Below, piece after piece: positions 32,039 through 44,862 of a stretch of 64,000 nucleotides of DNA (position 1 is the first letter of the stretch; each line of letters starts with the position of its first letter). The notes under the pieces were generated by a model. That model did not search any database. It worked only from the letters and a program-made list of their open reading frames with translations, and was not told the origin of the DNA. The translations under genes and the position numbers were made by a program. Source of the stretch: Eriocheir sinensis (taxonomy: Eukaryota > Arthropoda > Malacostraca > Decapoda > Varunidae); contig NW_026110518.1 of assembly GCF_024679095.1 (NCBI RefSeq), positions 475,450 through 539,449 on the forward strand, in the 5' to 3' direction.

Positions 32039-33158
32039 AAGTACAGTAGGCGGCACTCCATCAGGTCCATCAGCCTTCTGAGAGTTGAGGCCAGAGAGGG
32101 CATAGAAAACATCACTCTTAAAAATCTTAATAACAGGCATAAAAGAGTCAGAGGGGGGGTGAGTAAGAGGAATATGCCCAGAATCGTCCAAAGAGAAGTT
32201 GTTACATAAAGTTTGAGAGAAGAGTTCAGCCTTAGAGATAGATGAAGCGGCGGTTCTGCCGTCAGGGTTAAGGAGAGGAGGGAAAGATGAAGAAGTGAAA
32301 TTGGAGGATATATTTTTGGCTAGGTTCCAGAAGTCAAGGGAAGAATTAGAAAATGCAAGGTTTTGCCATTTTATATTTATGAAAGATGTTTTGGTAAGTC
32401 GAAGAATAGATTTGGCACGATTCTATTATATTCTATCTGTATGAAATATAAAGATCTTGGTTAGTAGGAGTGCGAAGGCTCTGGTACCTTTTGTGAGCTG
32501 CTTCTCTATCTTTGACAACACGAGAACAAGCGTGATTAAACCAAGGCTTTTTAGCATAAGGAGTAGAGAAAGTACGTGGAATGTATGCCTCCATTCCAGA
32601 GACAATCACCTCTGTAATGCGCTGGGTACACAGAGGGGTCTCTATCCTGGAAGCAGTAATCAATCCACGGGAAATCGGAATAGTACATCCTCAGGTCGCC
32701 CCACCGAGTTGAAGGAAAATGCCAGAAGCATCGCCTTTTCGGTGGGTCCAGATGATGTAAATGAGCAAAAGGACATGATACATAAATAAGGTTGTGATCG
32801 GAGGAGCCCAACGGAAAAAACAGTTTGACAGAGTAAGCAGAATGTTCGAGGTAATGAAGAGGTCTAGTATGTTGGGTCTGTCTCCAAGACGGTTGGGGAT
32901 AAGTGTAGGGTGCTGAACCAACTGCTCTAGGTCGTTCAAGAGACCAAAGTTATAGGCTTGTTCACCAGGCTGGTCAGTGAAAGAGGATGAAAGTCAAAGC
33001 TGGTGATGAACATTGACATCTCCCAAGATGGAGATTTCAGCGAACGGAGAGTGGGTCAAGATGTGCTCCACTTTAGAGTTCAAGTAGTCAAATAATTTTA
33101 CATAATTAGTAGAGTTAGGTGATAGATAAACAGCACAGACGTATTTACTAATAGACTT

Positions 33159-36100
33159 ATCTTATGTGAATACGACCAGGGACACAGATCCCTGGTCATG
33201 ACTTCCTAATCTGTTTCGTGGCAACCACAGCCTCCCACCTGCGCTGCCACACCCTCTTAAGTGCAGACCGCACGGTGGGATGTAAATCCTATATAGAAGA
33301 GCGCACTGTGAGGGAGGGCGATAAGCAGGCCCGCGCCACCTCATCGGCCTCCTCATTACCACGCACAGAGACGTGGGCGGGTACCCAACATATAATTATC
33401 TGATGGCCAAGACTTTTGGCCAGAACCAGCCAGCTAAAAGCATTTAAATGAATAGGGTGGGTGCTACTAAAACCTTCTAATGCGGACAGGGCTGCATGTG
33501 AGTCAGAGTAGACAGTAAAAGCACCGGCAGGCAAAGTGATGATGGTGCGAATTGATAAAAGAATGGCAGATAGTTCTGCGGTAAAAATTGAGGCTTTAGC
33601 TGGTAAGGTTCCGGAACGGGAAAAGTCCGGAAAGGCAGCTCCAAATCCAACACCAACTTTCGGATTTGGAGCCGTCCGTTTATACTGGTAGAGAAGTGGT
33701 GTGACGATCAGTGTGGGACAGGAAAAGCTGTTAAGCAGTTCCCGCCGAGATACTTGCTTTGTTAAAGTTGAAGTACCTACAGAAATGTGTATTTGGGAAC
33801 TCCCACGCTGTGATGGAAGGGTATATGGAAGTATGTATAGGGAAGTATGGTAGTGAGAGTTCCCCAATAACATTCCGGACATGAAAACCAAATGGGCGAG
33901 GTAGGAGAGGTTTCTTTCTGTATATTATATCTACATTGGTGTCAAAGGAAAAGGTGTAGGCAGGGTTGTTAGGTTGACGTTGTAGTCTGTACCAGTAAAT
34001 TAGAAGTACGTCTCTATGCAAGTCTTAGGGTGTCACTCCAGCGTCAACCTATAAGACTTGATTTGTGGGATGATCTAAAGGCACCTGTTGACAGCCGGAC
34101 TGCAGCGTGATGGACTGCATCAAATGTGCGTGCTAAGGCGGGCGGTTGTTGCCGATGTGTATACTTTGCGGCCGTAGGAGAGTCTTGACCCGATGAGTGC
34201 CTGCTAAAGGCGTAGAAGTATTGTGCGGTCAGAGCCCTATGAAGTGCATGCCAGAACACGAAAGAGATTGAGTGATCTCATGCTCTTTTTTTCTAAAGCT
34301 TTTAGGTGTAGAAGCCATGTGAGGCGCCTGTCAAAGGCGAGTCCCAAGAACTTGTGTTCTTCCATAACAGATTGACGTGAACCGCACATGATGAGATCAG
34401 GGTCTGGATGGTGGCCTCTCAGGCGGCAAAAGTGCATGGCAACAGACTTGGAAAGTGAAAATCGGAATGCATGTTCCTCCTCCCATCTGGATGTCCTGTC
34501 GATGGCATTTTACAGTCTACGCTCTGCGGTGGACATCCTAGACGACGAGTATGAGATTGCCAGGTCGTCAACAAAGAGGGAGGATGACACCCTCTCAGGG
34601 AGTGATGTTGTAATATCATTTATGGGCATGACAAAGAGGGTGACATTCGGGACGCTTCCTGGGGGAGCTCATTTCTGCTGTTCATATACGATGGTGAGTA
34701 GGACGTACCAACTCTGACTCGGAAAGTCCGTTCTCCAAGAAATCCCTCAATAAACTTTGACATCATTCCACAGAGACCAGAATCAAGAAGCTGTTTTAGT
34801 ATCCCATATCTCCATGTCGTATCGTAAGCTTTTTCAAGGTCAAAGAAGAGGCACCATAAGCTATCTGTCTGCAAAGGAGCGGCAGATAGCTGACTCGAGA
34901 CGCACGAGGGCGTCTACTGTTGATCTCATCTTCCGAAACCCTGGCTGTTAAGGAAACAGGTGACTAATGCTCTCTAGATGGTGTACTAGGCGAAAGTTTA
35001 CCATCTTCTCAAGGAGTTTACTTATACGCAAAATGTTAGAGCAATGAGTCGATAGTGTAAAAGCTGTGAATCATCCTTCCCAGATTTACGGATGGAAATT
35101 ACAGTGGCTTTGTGCCACACACTTGGCATGATACCAGTCTGCTAGATTTTCTTGTTTATTTGGAGCAGAAAGGTCATGGTGTTAGGTCTAGGGTGTCGGA
35201 CCATGGTATATGAGATATTATCGGGACCCGGCGAGGTGTCGTTGCAGCGGGAAAGAGCTGATTGTAGTTCGCGCATTGAGAAAGGAGCGTATTATATTTC
35301 TGAGTTGAGAGATGAGAGAATTATAGCTGGCGTATCTCCTGTTCATCCAAGTGGAAGGTCTTGAGTCCCGTTCAGACTCAGCAGCAAATGCTCTGGCTAT
35401 GATGTCTGCGACTATGGCGCTCCCAGTTATTGTTAATTTTCAGTGCAGGTGGCGGGCTTGATGACTCAAATGACACACCTGTGTCATTTGAGTCTGAGAA
35501 TTAAGTGTGGATCCATAACTTGCAAATGAGGATCGTCGTGCTTCTTTCAGTGTCCAGCGTGCTTGTGCTCGTGCTTTCTTGTACGCGTTATGGTTGAACT
35601 CGGTCCTATGCCTCTTGTAACGGTTGAAGGCACGGCGACGGCAAGCCACTGCCTGCTTGCACTTGTCAGATCACCATGGCACAGGACGGCGTGGTGTATT
35701 CCCCATCGTCTGTGGGATTGTAATTTCTTCCGTCGGTGAATATGTGCCGTGAAAAAAGGTAAATGAAGCCTCGTTTGTCTCAAAATTAGCGATTGTTGTC
35801 TCCGTGTGACTCATGGTTCGAAAAAGCTCCCACTCAGCCTGATCTAATTTCCAACGCGATAGTCGAGGTGACGGTTGGAAAGGGGGGAGATTGCTCCTCT
35901 TGCACGAGGGAGCACGGGCCTGTGGCAAAGGCGGCCCGTAGCAGGGAGCCGATAGACCGACTCTATCGGCGATCGACATCTAGCCGACCAAGTGTCGACG
36001 AGGACTGGCGTGTCTCTGACGGTTGGAAGGTGGAATGGGAAATGTAGATGGGGTAGTGGTCGCTACCAAGAGGATCCTCTGATATTTCCCACCTTAGGTC

Positions 36101-36296
36101 CAGACAAGCATCCGGGGAACTGAGTGAGAGGGCAACATTTGACTTAGTGTCAGTTTGCATGTGGTAGTGAGTTGGATGACGGGTGTTCAGCATGCATAGA
36201 TCAAGGTCTTCAATTACAGATGCGACAGGCTCCTCTTGGGTTGTTGATGTTATCCTCCCATAGTGTATACCGCTTGTTAAAATCCCCAACTATTAA
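33159..36296 (-). pseudogene. LINE-A copy A2, 3' part: endonuclease C-half, RT and RNase H
   Basis: From right to left: endonuclease C-terminal half (35963-36289), linker (35439-35979), RT N-terminal (34620-34874 with LEKAYDTTWRYGIL), RT palm remnants (34237-34619) and RNase H (33289-33891). The RNase H segment shows TVYSDSHAALSALEGF (catalytic Asp context), IIICWVPAHVSVRGNEEADE and RNase H-like FTAELSAILLSI. The catalytic YxDD box of the RT sits in a broken frame. 34620-34720 carries a stop/frameshift. The element is cut at 36296 by the TTAA insertion and continues at 43856. Confidence 0.8.
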
Positions 36297-36651
36297 CCCG
36301 TAAGCTGCGGGACCGCCAGTGTGGCTTATAATAGCCTCAGAACGACCTTATCTAATCGGTACTTGGCTCATATCAGGATTGGTTTCATGAATGTGCAGAC
36401 GACAATTATATATTTTTTTAATAAAACCGTGAATGTGATCGGTTATTTTAGTCATAATATAAAGATGATAACTAGACATGACAAGTATCTCTAATCGTTA
36501 CTGGCTGAAAATACTGGGCTCGTTTAAGTTTATATGACTAGCGGCAGCAGGTAAAGGCAATTAAGAGATTAGCAAGGCAGTTGGATCTTCTTGAACGTAG
36601 CCATCTGCCAGGTGTCCTGTAAGTCTTTGAAGTGGTGTACTTGTATGTTTA

Positions 36652-37239
<588 letters not shown>

Positions 37240-37575
37240 GTTGGAGTAGGAAAAGGATTAGGAATTATAAGAAAAAGAGGGGGAGGAGGAGAAGAAGGTG
37301 GAGGCCTCTGACCTGCTGTGTCTCACCTGCCCTAGGACAACGGCGGTTCCGCTCTCTGCCTGGACGTAAACAAGCCCTTGAGAGAGCTCTCCTGTTTTGA
37401 GGAAGTTTTGGGGCTTTTTGGCAGCTGCTGTTTTCCAGCCTTGACAGAGAGTGACAGTAAGTACCAGTCGTCAGTTTTGTGGCGTAAGGGGTTTTTAGGG
37501 CTTTGAACTTAGCTTATATTTTGCCATAAGACATTCCTTCCTGGCCATACCCCTCCTGTCGGAGTTTTCCCCGTA

Positions 37576-37618
37576 TGCGCATGCGCAGTTCGAGGAGTGT
37601 GACGTCATGCCCACGTCA
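37576..37618 (+). promoter_or_regulatory. LINE-D internal promoter module, D2
   Basis: TGCGCATGCGCA (37576-37587), TGACGTCA (37600-37607) and ACGTCA (37613-37618) with gaps of 12 and 5 bp, identical to D1. The ORF1 ATG is 60 bp downstream. Confidence 0.6.
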
Positions 37619-37678
37619 CTATACTCCCACTTCTGCTCGTCACTGACACCCTGACCTGTACTGTATTGCTGAAGCAAT

Positions 37679-39202
37679 ATGGAGTACTCTGGCCCTGCCT
37701 CCATATCCGCCGTTGAAGCCGATCTTGCTCTCAGTGACGATGAGGACATCACAGACCAACACTGGCCCCCAATAGATTTAAATACGCAGTGTTTTGGCCC
37801 CACCCCCTGGCAGCCTCAAGTTGATGTCCCCCCCTCTGCCACCCAGCCCTCCACCTCCACCAAGCGGCCCATGGATCAGACTTCGAACACTAGCGACTCG
37901 TCATCTCCCGCTCCCAAGTCATCGCGGCACATCGAGCCTCCTCATCCCACGGCTCCTATCTCTTCCCCTTCCAGCTATGATCCTCACAATTCATCCCGTG
38001 CTGGGCTTGTCCCCCCTGCATTTGCTCCAAGGACTGATTATGTAAAGCTCATCTTCTGTGCCAGCCCGGCTGTGGATACGAAGCTTCGCTGGTTCTCTGA
38101 CGTCACTAAGGCGTTCCACCTTGACAGAGTTGGCAGAGGTTAAAATGTCAGCTGTTACCTCGCGCTTTGTCTATATTTCACGAAGGAGTGTTGACATCAA
38201 TGATAGCGCCGTAAAAGGAGCATTTTTGTTATTGAAGCTTGAGGTTAAAGACTCAATCGAGAGGCCACGGAAATTCCCGACTTACCTCGTCACTCGCTTC
38301 CCTGTCGGTGTAGACCCGTCTTTGGCTAAGGAGCTGCCAGGCGTATACACGGTTCGTCGTTTCCACCAATACGGCACGCCCATCAGTCGGCTTGTTATCA
38401 CCTGGAGCCTCTCCGACCCACCACCGTCGGAATTCACCTTTAGCTTCCTTCCTTGCCTTCCACCCTGCGAGCTTAGAAAGATGAAGGATGAGCAACCTTG
38501 GTGCTACAAATGCTGGGGAATTGGCCATATATCCCGGTATTGTTCCGCCCCCTCTGACAAGTGTGGCTGGTGTGCAGGCACTCACGACTCCCGCACCTGC
38601 CCACACAGCACCCCCTCTCAGCCCACCTCCGCTGATGGTGCTTCTACGTCAAAGCAGCCTTCACTGTCCACTGCAGACACATCAGTCAACCAGGAGTCAA
38701 CGTGTGGCATGGCTGTGCGAGCCGCTCCCCCGCTGCCGTCTCAGTTGTCAACGCGTTGCCTCCCGCTCTTCACACCTCCCGTCAAGCACCACCACCACGG
38801 CCGCGGGCCGGCGCCACCTCCCATTCTTCAGCCACTACCACGCCTGAGTCGCCACAAGTTACCGCTCTTCGTGAAGCTGTCGCATAGTTGACAGCGCGAT
38901 GCACGGCCATTGAAGCTCGTTTCGAAGCTATTGATGCCCGTTTTGCTGCCATTGAGGCGGGTATGGCTAGCATTAGGGCCGAGCAGGTCGCCGCCGGCCG
39001 CACACTCGACACGCCTTTCGAGTCCAACCAAGCCCTCGTCGCGACCGTCACCACTTTCTCAGAGAGGCTGGACAACATCGCCGCCAGCTTTGAGAAGCTC
39101 AGTGCACGGTTCCCTGAAGACCCACCACGACGCCCGCCTCGCGGTAGCGCTACTTTGACGTCCCCACCGGCCTCCCGTTCACCCAAAGGCAGACTTCAAT
39201 AA
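37679..39202 (+). pseudogene. LINE-D D2 ORF1: zinc-knuckle protein
   Basis: The ATG at 37679 begins MEYSGPASISAVEADLALSD, aligned with D1. A frameshift near 38130 leads to the block SAVTSRFVYISRRSVD and KFPTYLVTRFPV (38058-38891), then to CYKCWGIGHISRYC (C-x2-C-x4-H-x4-C) and CGWCAGTHDSRTC. A further shift near 38700 and a TAG near 38886 precede a coiled-coil C-terminus (38888-39202: EARFEAIDARFAAIEAGMAS). Two shifts and one stop disable it; domain order equals D1. Confidence 0.8.
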
Positions 39203-39208
39203 CGGAAT

Positions 39209-42200
39209 GTAGCTTCACATCATCTCTTGGAATGCCTGTGGAATCAAGACCTACCCAAAGCTGACTTCTCTCAAAACATACATAGGTCGCCACCATCCAC
39301 ACGTCATACTCATTCATGAAGCTTTTGCAGGCTGTCATGTTCCTGAGGATGCTCCACCTCTCCCTGGCTTCGTCTCGTATGTTCATCACGTCAGGAATGG
39401 CCTTGTGAGCTACATTCATTCCTCCATTCCCCACCAGCTCCTGCGCTGCTCTACAGATGACGACATGACGTTCCAGCTTTTTGAGATCACGGTGGGTGAT
39501 GGGAAGCTGCGGCTCTGCAATGTCTACTCTGCTCCAGGAAGGATCAATCTCCCTGTTTCCCTGCAGCTGCGCCTCACGGCATGATTTACATGGGTGACTT
39601 CAATGCCCGGCACCCCGCCTTAGGTGATGTCTCCTCCACCCCAAATCGTAGTGGACTGCCTCTGCTTGAGTACATCCGTCGCCACCGCCTCACTCACTGG
39701 CCTACTGGGGGCGCCACACACACCCGAGGTGGCACGCTCGACCACATCATCACCTCCGGTTTGATAGCGTCGCACGTCAGGTGTTTTTCTATCCGCACTC
39801 TCTTCTCCGACCACGTCGCTCTTGGGCTTCAGTATTCCCTGCCAAGTGGACCTTCTCTTCCTCATACTCGCCTCCGCATCACCATTCCTCCGAAGTACTG
39901 CCCCAATTACATATCCTACATTTCCAGTCTTCTACCGACATTTGATTTCCAGTCATCTGAAAACCTGTACTCTTCCCTAGTTGGCTCAACACACGAATTT
40001 TACACCCGTTATGTGACGCGTCCGCATGTTAAGGGAAATCGTGAGGCTTCTGCCTGGACTCTGGACCAACGTTTTCTCCAGGCAGAAAGGAAGGCTGTGG
40101 ATGACGGCCTTGCCTTTCAGGGGCAACCAACACCTGCTCGTCTTCTACAGTATCAGGCATCCAGAGATGACCTCGTTGCCCTTCAACAATGTGTGCACAC
40201 GGAATCCTGGAGAAAATACACCGATGGCATCAACCATCAGACAAGCGTCGGCTCCATGTGGCATATGATAAACAGCGTAATTAAGAGGAAATCCCCGAGT
40301 GCTCTCCACCACAGCCCAGCCCAGTATGCACAAGATTTAATATATACCTGGTCTGAGCAGGCGCAGGCACGCAATCTTCCCGCCCACATTCAAGATGCTC
40401 TCTCCACCCACAGGAACGTTCGTACCCTGCGTCTAATGGCTGCACTCCTTCGAGCGGATGAAGATGATGACGTGCTCATCACAGGGGATGAACTGCGCCG
40501 TGCTCTCACCAGGTGTAAGGCAACGGCTCCCGGGGATGACGGCGTTACTTACCAGGTCCTCCGACTCCTCCTCAAAGTCCCCGGTAATCCCTTGTTGCAA
40601 CTTTACAATCTGTGCTTCTGCAGGGGGTACGTACCGGCTGCCTGGACCTCCAATACCATTGTTCCCATCCCAAAGCCTGGCACAGATAAGTTCAGGCCCA
40701 TATCCCTCACCTCCTGCTTCTGCAAAGTGTTAGAGCGTGTACTCCTCACCCGCCTCATGTTTCGTCTACAAGATAAGTTATCTCCCTGTCTGTATGGTTT
40801 CCTGCCACAGAGGAGCACGCATCACTGCCTGATGGAGCTGTACGCCCGCCTATCCCCCACCAGTGTAGTAGCCTTTCTTGATCTCAAGAGTGCTTTCGAC
40901 ATTGCTAACAGGGAGGTTATTCTCGACTAGCTGGTTGAGTTTGGTATGCGGGGAAATCTCCTGCGATGGATACGTGGTTATCTACGTAACAGGACCTCAC
41001 GTGTGCTCTTCAAAGGAGCAAGTAGTACGTACAAGGAACTCGAGCTTGGTACTCCACAGGGCGGGCTGTTAAGCCCCTTCCTTTTCAATATCCTGATGCC
41101 CGCTTGTTGACACTTCTTCCCGACATTCCCGGTACTACTGTCTTCTGTTACGCTGATGACATCTGTGTGCATTCCAACTCTGCTCCTGACCTTCAGCGCT
41201 TCCTCCAGGCTTTCCATGAATCGGCGTCTGCTTGTGGCCTCATCCTTTCCCCTGAGAAGAGTCGAATATTTTCTCCACGGGGCCCCAGCGTACTTCCTGT
41301 GCTCACTGCAGGACACAGTATCATCCCGCCCTGCACACATTACCTGTACCTGGGAGCGCCGGCGCGCGTCACTCCTGCCACACCTGCTCGGCAGCGCACC
41401 CATCCCATCATACAGGACCTCCTGCACCGACTAGAACAACGCTTTATCCCCTTCAAGTGGCTGACTAATAATGCTGCCGGAATCTCCATCCCCTTGGCAA
41501 GAACCATTTACCTTACCTTTATACGATCAGTCATAGACTATCTCTCCCCAACCCTCAGTCAGCTCTCCAAGACCTCCCTAGAACCTTTAGAAAAATTCCA
41601 GAATAAAGTGATGCGGTACATCCTTGGGTGTCCCACTTCCACCAGGATAGTAAATATGCTAACCGAGCTTGATCTTCCTCCAGTTAAAGAGAGAATATAC
41701 GCCAATGTCTCCTCCTTCAGTGTTAATTGCCTCCACTCTCCCCATCTTACTCCGCACTATTCTCACGTCCTGAGAGCATCACTTGACCCCACTGCGCCCC
41801 GCCCTCCACTTCGTCCCGGCGTCCGCACCCTCGTCAACACAGTGTGCTCCACCCTGCAGCGCCTTGACCTGCGTGTTCCCGTGGTTTAGGTTGATCATGG
41901 TCCACCTCCCTGGAGGATTTCCACGCCACAAGTCACCTTCACACCCACTACCAAGGCGGACCCACCACCACTGCAGAAACAAATGGCACTGGAGCACATC
42001 AGTGCGGTGTCCTCCTCTGTCCCTGCCGCGCACCATTTTTACGTGGACGGTTCCGTGCAGCCAGATGGCAGTGCGGGGTGCGCTATGTACTCGCCTGACG
42101 TAGAGCCACCGGAGGGAGGCTGGGTTGGCCGCAGGGTGCCTAATTCGTCCAGCTCCACCTACTGCGAGTTACGGGGACTCCTGCTGGCCGTTACTTTCCT

Positions 42201-42863
42201 CTGCGAACGCCAACTGCATGGCGTGATCTTGTGTGACTCTCAGTCAGCCCTTCAAGCCCTCTCGGCTCCACAACCCACTCATCGCTGCCAAGTTCAACAA
42301 ATCTTGTGTCAGTTAGTCTCAGCTCAGGATAGTTCCCTCAACGTTCACTTCACATGCATTCCCTCCAATGCTGGCATTGCAGCCAACGACCAGGTGGATC
42401 TCCTAGCAAAGGACGCATGTCGACTCCCCCTGCCCGACGGCGCCACACCCTCCCCCCGCTACTACAAAAGAACGATACACGCAGCAGCTCTTCACTCCAC
42501 ACACCACCGCACGGAGGCTGAGAGGCCTCACAGTGTATCTATCCAGCACTCTGACCACTTCCGTTTCTCCCTACCAAAGTATCGCCGACACGGTCTGATG
42601 GTTCGTAGGCATAACATTGTGGCTGCTCGACTTCGACTTCGATACCGACCAGTGTGGCAAGTGTCTGCGGCTGGGGACATTCCTCACTTTTCCGACTGCA
42701 AGCTGTGCGACGCGCCCAACGCCAATAGTCTGCACCACTACTGCCTCGAGTGTCCCTCGGTCAGGGACATGCTGCCACAGGGTCGGCCCTTGCTCAGTGT
42801 TTGTGACTTTATTCTCAAAGACAATAATTTAGATGTCATCCTGGTGCGACACCCACACTCCGG
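39209..42863 (+). pseudogene. LINE-D D2 ORF2: endonuclease, RT, RNase H, Cys/His C-terminus
   Basis: The second codon is TAG (ATG TAG at 39209), otherwise LHIISWNACGIKTY matches D1. The endonuclease continues with MIYMGDFNARHPALGDV after a shift near 39570. RT follows at 39581-40930 with GDDGVTYQVL, FRPISLTSCFCKVLE and FLDLKSAFDIANREV; a TAG at 40928 replaces a Trp codon. The YADD box (FCYADDICVHSN) is in frame 41104-41889. RNase H lies at 41983-42400 (FYVDGSVQPDGSAG, YCELRGLLLAV, LCDSQSALQAL) and the C-terminal CKLCDAPNANSLHHYCLEC at about 42690. An RNase H after the RT and this Cys/His tail suggest an I-like/R1-like group; clade by eye only. Confidence 0.85.
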
Positions 42864-43225
42864 TTTTTTTTTTTTTTTTTTTTTTTTTACATTGCTGCCT
42901 ATTGCGCCGGTAGGCTTCTTCCCGGTGGATCCTGATGGTCGGTCCAAGGCTTCATTCCGGTGGGTCCTGATGGTCGGCCCAGCCCGTTCTGGCGCAGGCG
43001 AGTGTTTATAGTGGCGCCATCTTGCATTGGCTCATGCTGCCCTCCCAGAGCTCATTTTTGATCCTTGAATCTAGAGTCCGGGTTGATAGGTGGTCTTATG
43101 GAAAGAATGTTGTTAGTTTTAAGCCACTCGGCGGCGGCTGAAAAATCCCAGCTTGGTGGCACCGGGCGGGGATTGAACTCGCGTCCTCCTGAACACGAGG
43201 CCGTTACTTTGACGACTCAGCCACC
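42864..43225 (-). mobile_element. SINE-1 copy inserted at the end of LINE-D D2 ORF2
   Basis: T-run at 42864-42888 (poly-A tail), then GCCTATTGCGCCGGTAGGCTT, two GATGGTCGG blocks, GGCTCATGCTGC, GGTTGATAGGTGGTC and GACTCAGCCACC at the end. Before it D2 reads CACCCACACTCCGG and after it GGTGGGTGCTGACTGC; in D1 HPHFGGC-stop is continuous here. At most 2-4 bp of target duplication can be claimed. Confidence 0.8.
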
Positions 43226-43459
43226 GGTGGGTGCTGACTGCTACTCTGTCCTGCGAGTGTGTCCTGCAAGACACAGACAGCCCTTAAGACATTAGCCTCG
43301 TTACTTCATTGATGGCTAGCCTCGGTACTTCATTGATGGCATGTCCTGTGTGGCACTTTAATTAGAAATTGTCCTGTACAGCCCCCCCCCCCCTCTCTCA
43401 CCTCTCTCCGTACCTCCCATACCTCCCTTTCCTCTCTCTACACTCCCCTGTCTTAAACA

Positions 43460-43496
<37 letters not shown>

Positions 43497-43855
43497 TATG
43501 TGTTTGTCTTTCTTAATACGTATTACTTGTATTTACCTGTTGTATTTTCATGTTTTTATTTTGTTTCCATCTATTTTTCAATGTTATTACGTATGTTTTA
43601 TATGTATTACATAACATCATGTTTCAAGAGTTCTCGTTTACGTTTACACTTATTTTGTACATGTTACCATGTATTTAAAAAAGTTTGCCGCTTTAAGGCG
43701 CAATAAATTTATACAAACCTGCCCTCGACAGGTTAAGTTGCCAGATGTCTCCTTAATAATAACTTCTCAAAAGATTGTTAAAACACGTCGGCCAATTTGG
43801 GCTGGCTAGCATCTGCCCACCATCCGCCCTATAGGGCGGGGTAGCATCTCACGGG
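43226..43855. other. LINE-D 3' tail and right arm of the piggyBac-like element
   Basis: 43226-43375 is probably D2 3' UTR and contains small tandem duplications (GTTACTTCATTGATGGC twice). C-run at 43382-43391 and (CT)n at 43463-43494 follow. 43500-43855 is AT-rich with no coding content and ends in the CCGCCCTATAGGGCGG palindrome and the right terminus. Confidence 0.5.
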
Positions 43856-44034
43856 TTAAGATGGGTGAGAGAAACTGGCGTAGCAGTGTCAGGAGGTCTT
43901 GCCGATTGACTGGTGTGCTGGGTTGGGAAAAAAAAAAACGTGTAGGTAGGTTTTATATGAATTTGAGCAGCATCGGCATGTAATGGAGTGTTAAGGGACA
44001 GTGGAGTATGTGCCATATTACTGGAGATGAAGAG
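43856..44034 (-). pseudogene. LINE-A copy A2, endonuclease N-terminal segment
   Basis: Continues copy A2 exactly where it was cut at 36296 and reads MAHTPLSLNTPLHADAAQIH on the minus strand, matching A1 (9036-9371). An A-run of eleven in place of A1 sequence near 43928 adds a frameshift. It ends at 44034 where G2 is inserted. Confidence 0.8.
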
Positions 44035-44295
44035 TGTGTCGTGAACGATGGCACAGTCAGGTACAGGGAGGTGCAAAGTCAAAACATCCGGCACACAGAT
44101 CAGGACGCTTTACTTGACGTCGACGGTACAATCGGCTGGAGACAACTGCCTGCCAGCGCTGCGCTCACTACCAACACACATATGGGCTCAGTATTTCGAG
44201 GGTTCATGAATCAGTGAACAATTCAATCTTTCATCGAGCAAACGATACATGTTGCAAGTTAATAATTACATTTCTCCACTTATATCCATATCACA
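44035..44295 (-). repeat. G2 left (3') LTR
   Basis: 261 bp with TG...CA ends on the plus strand (TGTGTCGTGA ... CATATCACA). Inner edge preceded on the element strand by AGGATCAGGGGGGAG, a polypurine tract. Confidence 0.8.
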
Positions 44296-44304
44296 CTCCC
44301 CCCT

Positions 44305-44862
44305 GATCCTAAAGATCACTTATCCCTATGAAACGTTATACATAATGAAAAAAAGATTCCGTTATATGCATACAACTCCCGCTTGATCCTAAGGCAAGTC
44401 ACAATACTGAAAAGGGACGACGGGTCGGCGTTCTCTTGAGTTGCGGCGCGGCAGGGGCCGTTCCGGTTCCTCTCCATTCTCCCTCGCGACTTCTGCTTCA
44501 TCTGTAGTCGGCCTCTCTTCGCAATCCGCTGGAGTGTTTTCAGTAGTCATCGGCGTCCATGTAATCCTCCTCATCGACTCCACGACCGGTGGTGGTGACG
44601 TGATACGGCGCAGGTCACGCACGTGGCGCGGCATGTTGTCAACTTCAACATTCTGTGGGGAGACTATTTTTGTTATTGTTCCGACTTCTGCTGGGATGGC
44701 GGACCCACACTCTGTCGCCTACCTGGAGCTGATGCCGTGCATCCTTAGACCGGTCATGCTCGCATGCATGTCGAGCAGCTTGACCTCGTACCTGAAGATG
44801 CAGTTGGCTGGCGCGGAGGAAGGGTCGTCACTTCGTGGCATTGTGTTGTAGCGGTAGACAGC
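44305..44862 (-). other. G2 region between integrase and 3' LTR
   Basis: Minus-strand residues at 44389-44634 (MPRHVRDLRRITSPPPVVES and an acidic/basic tail ending CDLP) are the pol C-terminal extension, comparable to the acidic tail of G1 (18457-18954). Frame broken near 44640-44860; no other gene. Confidence 0.5.

Larger units (their letters stand above)
29116..33158 (-). mobile_element. LINE-B copy B3, carrying two nested insertions
   Basis: The poly-A tail lies at 29116-29132 (T-run on the plus strand). Blocks match B1 throughout: C-terminus (30112-30363), RT (30754-31017 with SGRSISAVVDGHC and SGVPQGSVLSPTLF), 31.08-31.37 kb, then 32.04-32.66 kb and endonuclease (32551-32939). A Harbinger-like element at 29342-30103 and a solo LTR at 31381-32038 interrupt it. 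The RT box reads SCADDSTLHYST in place of SYADD. It ends at about 33158 within the endonuclease and abuts the 3' end of LINE-A copy A2. Confidence 0.8.
37290..42863 (+). mobile_element. LINE-D copy D2, nearly full length, inside the piggyBac-like element
   Basis: 5' UTR with promoter module, ORF1 (37679-39202), ORF2 (39209-42863). The element is contiguous with D1 homology throughout and supplies the RT region deleted from D1. ORF2 is cut two codons before its stop by a SINE-1 (42864). Several stops and frameshifts make it inactive. The 5' end lies after the (AG)n-rich stretch; the exact start is unclear. Confidence 0.75.
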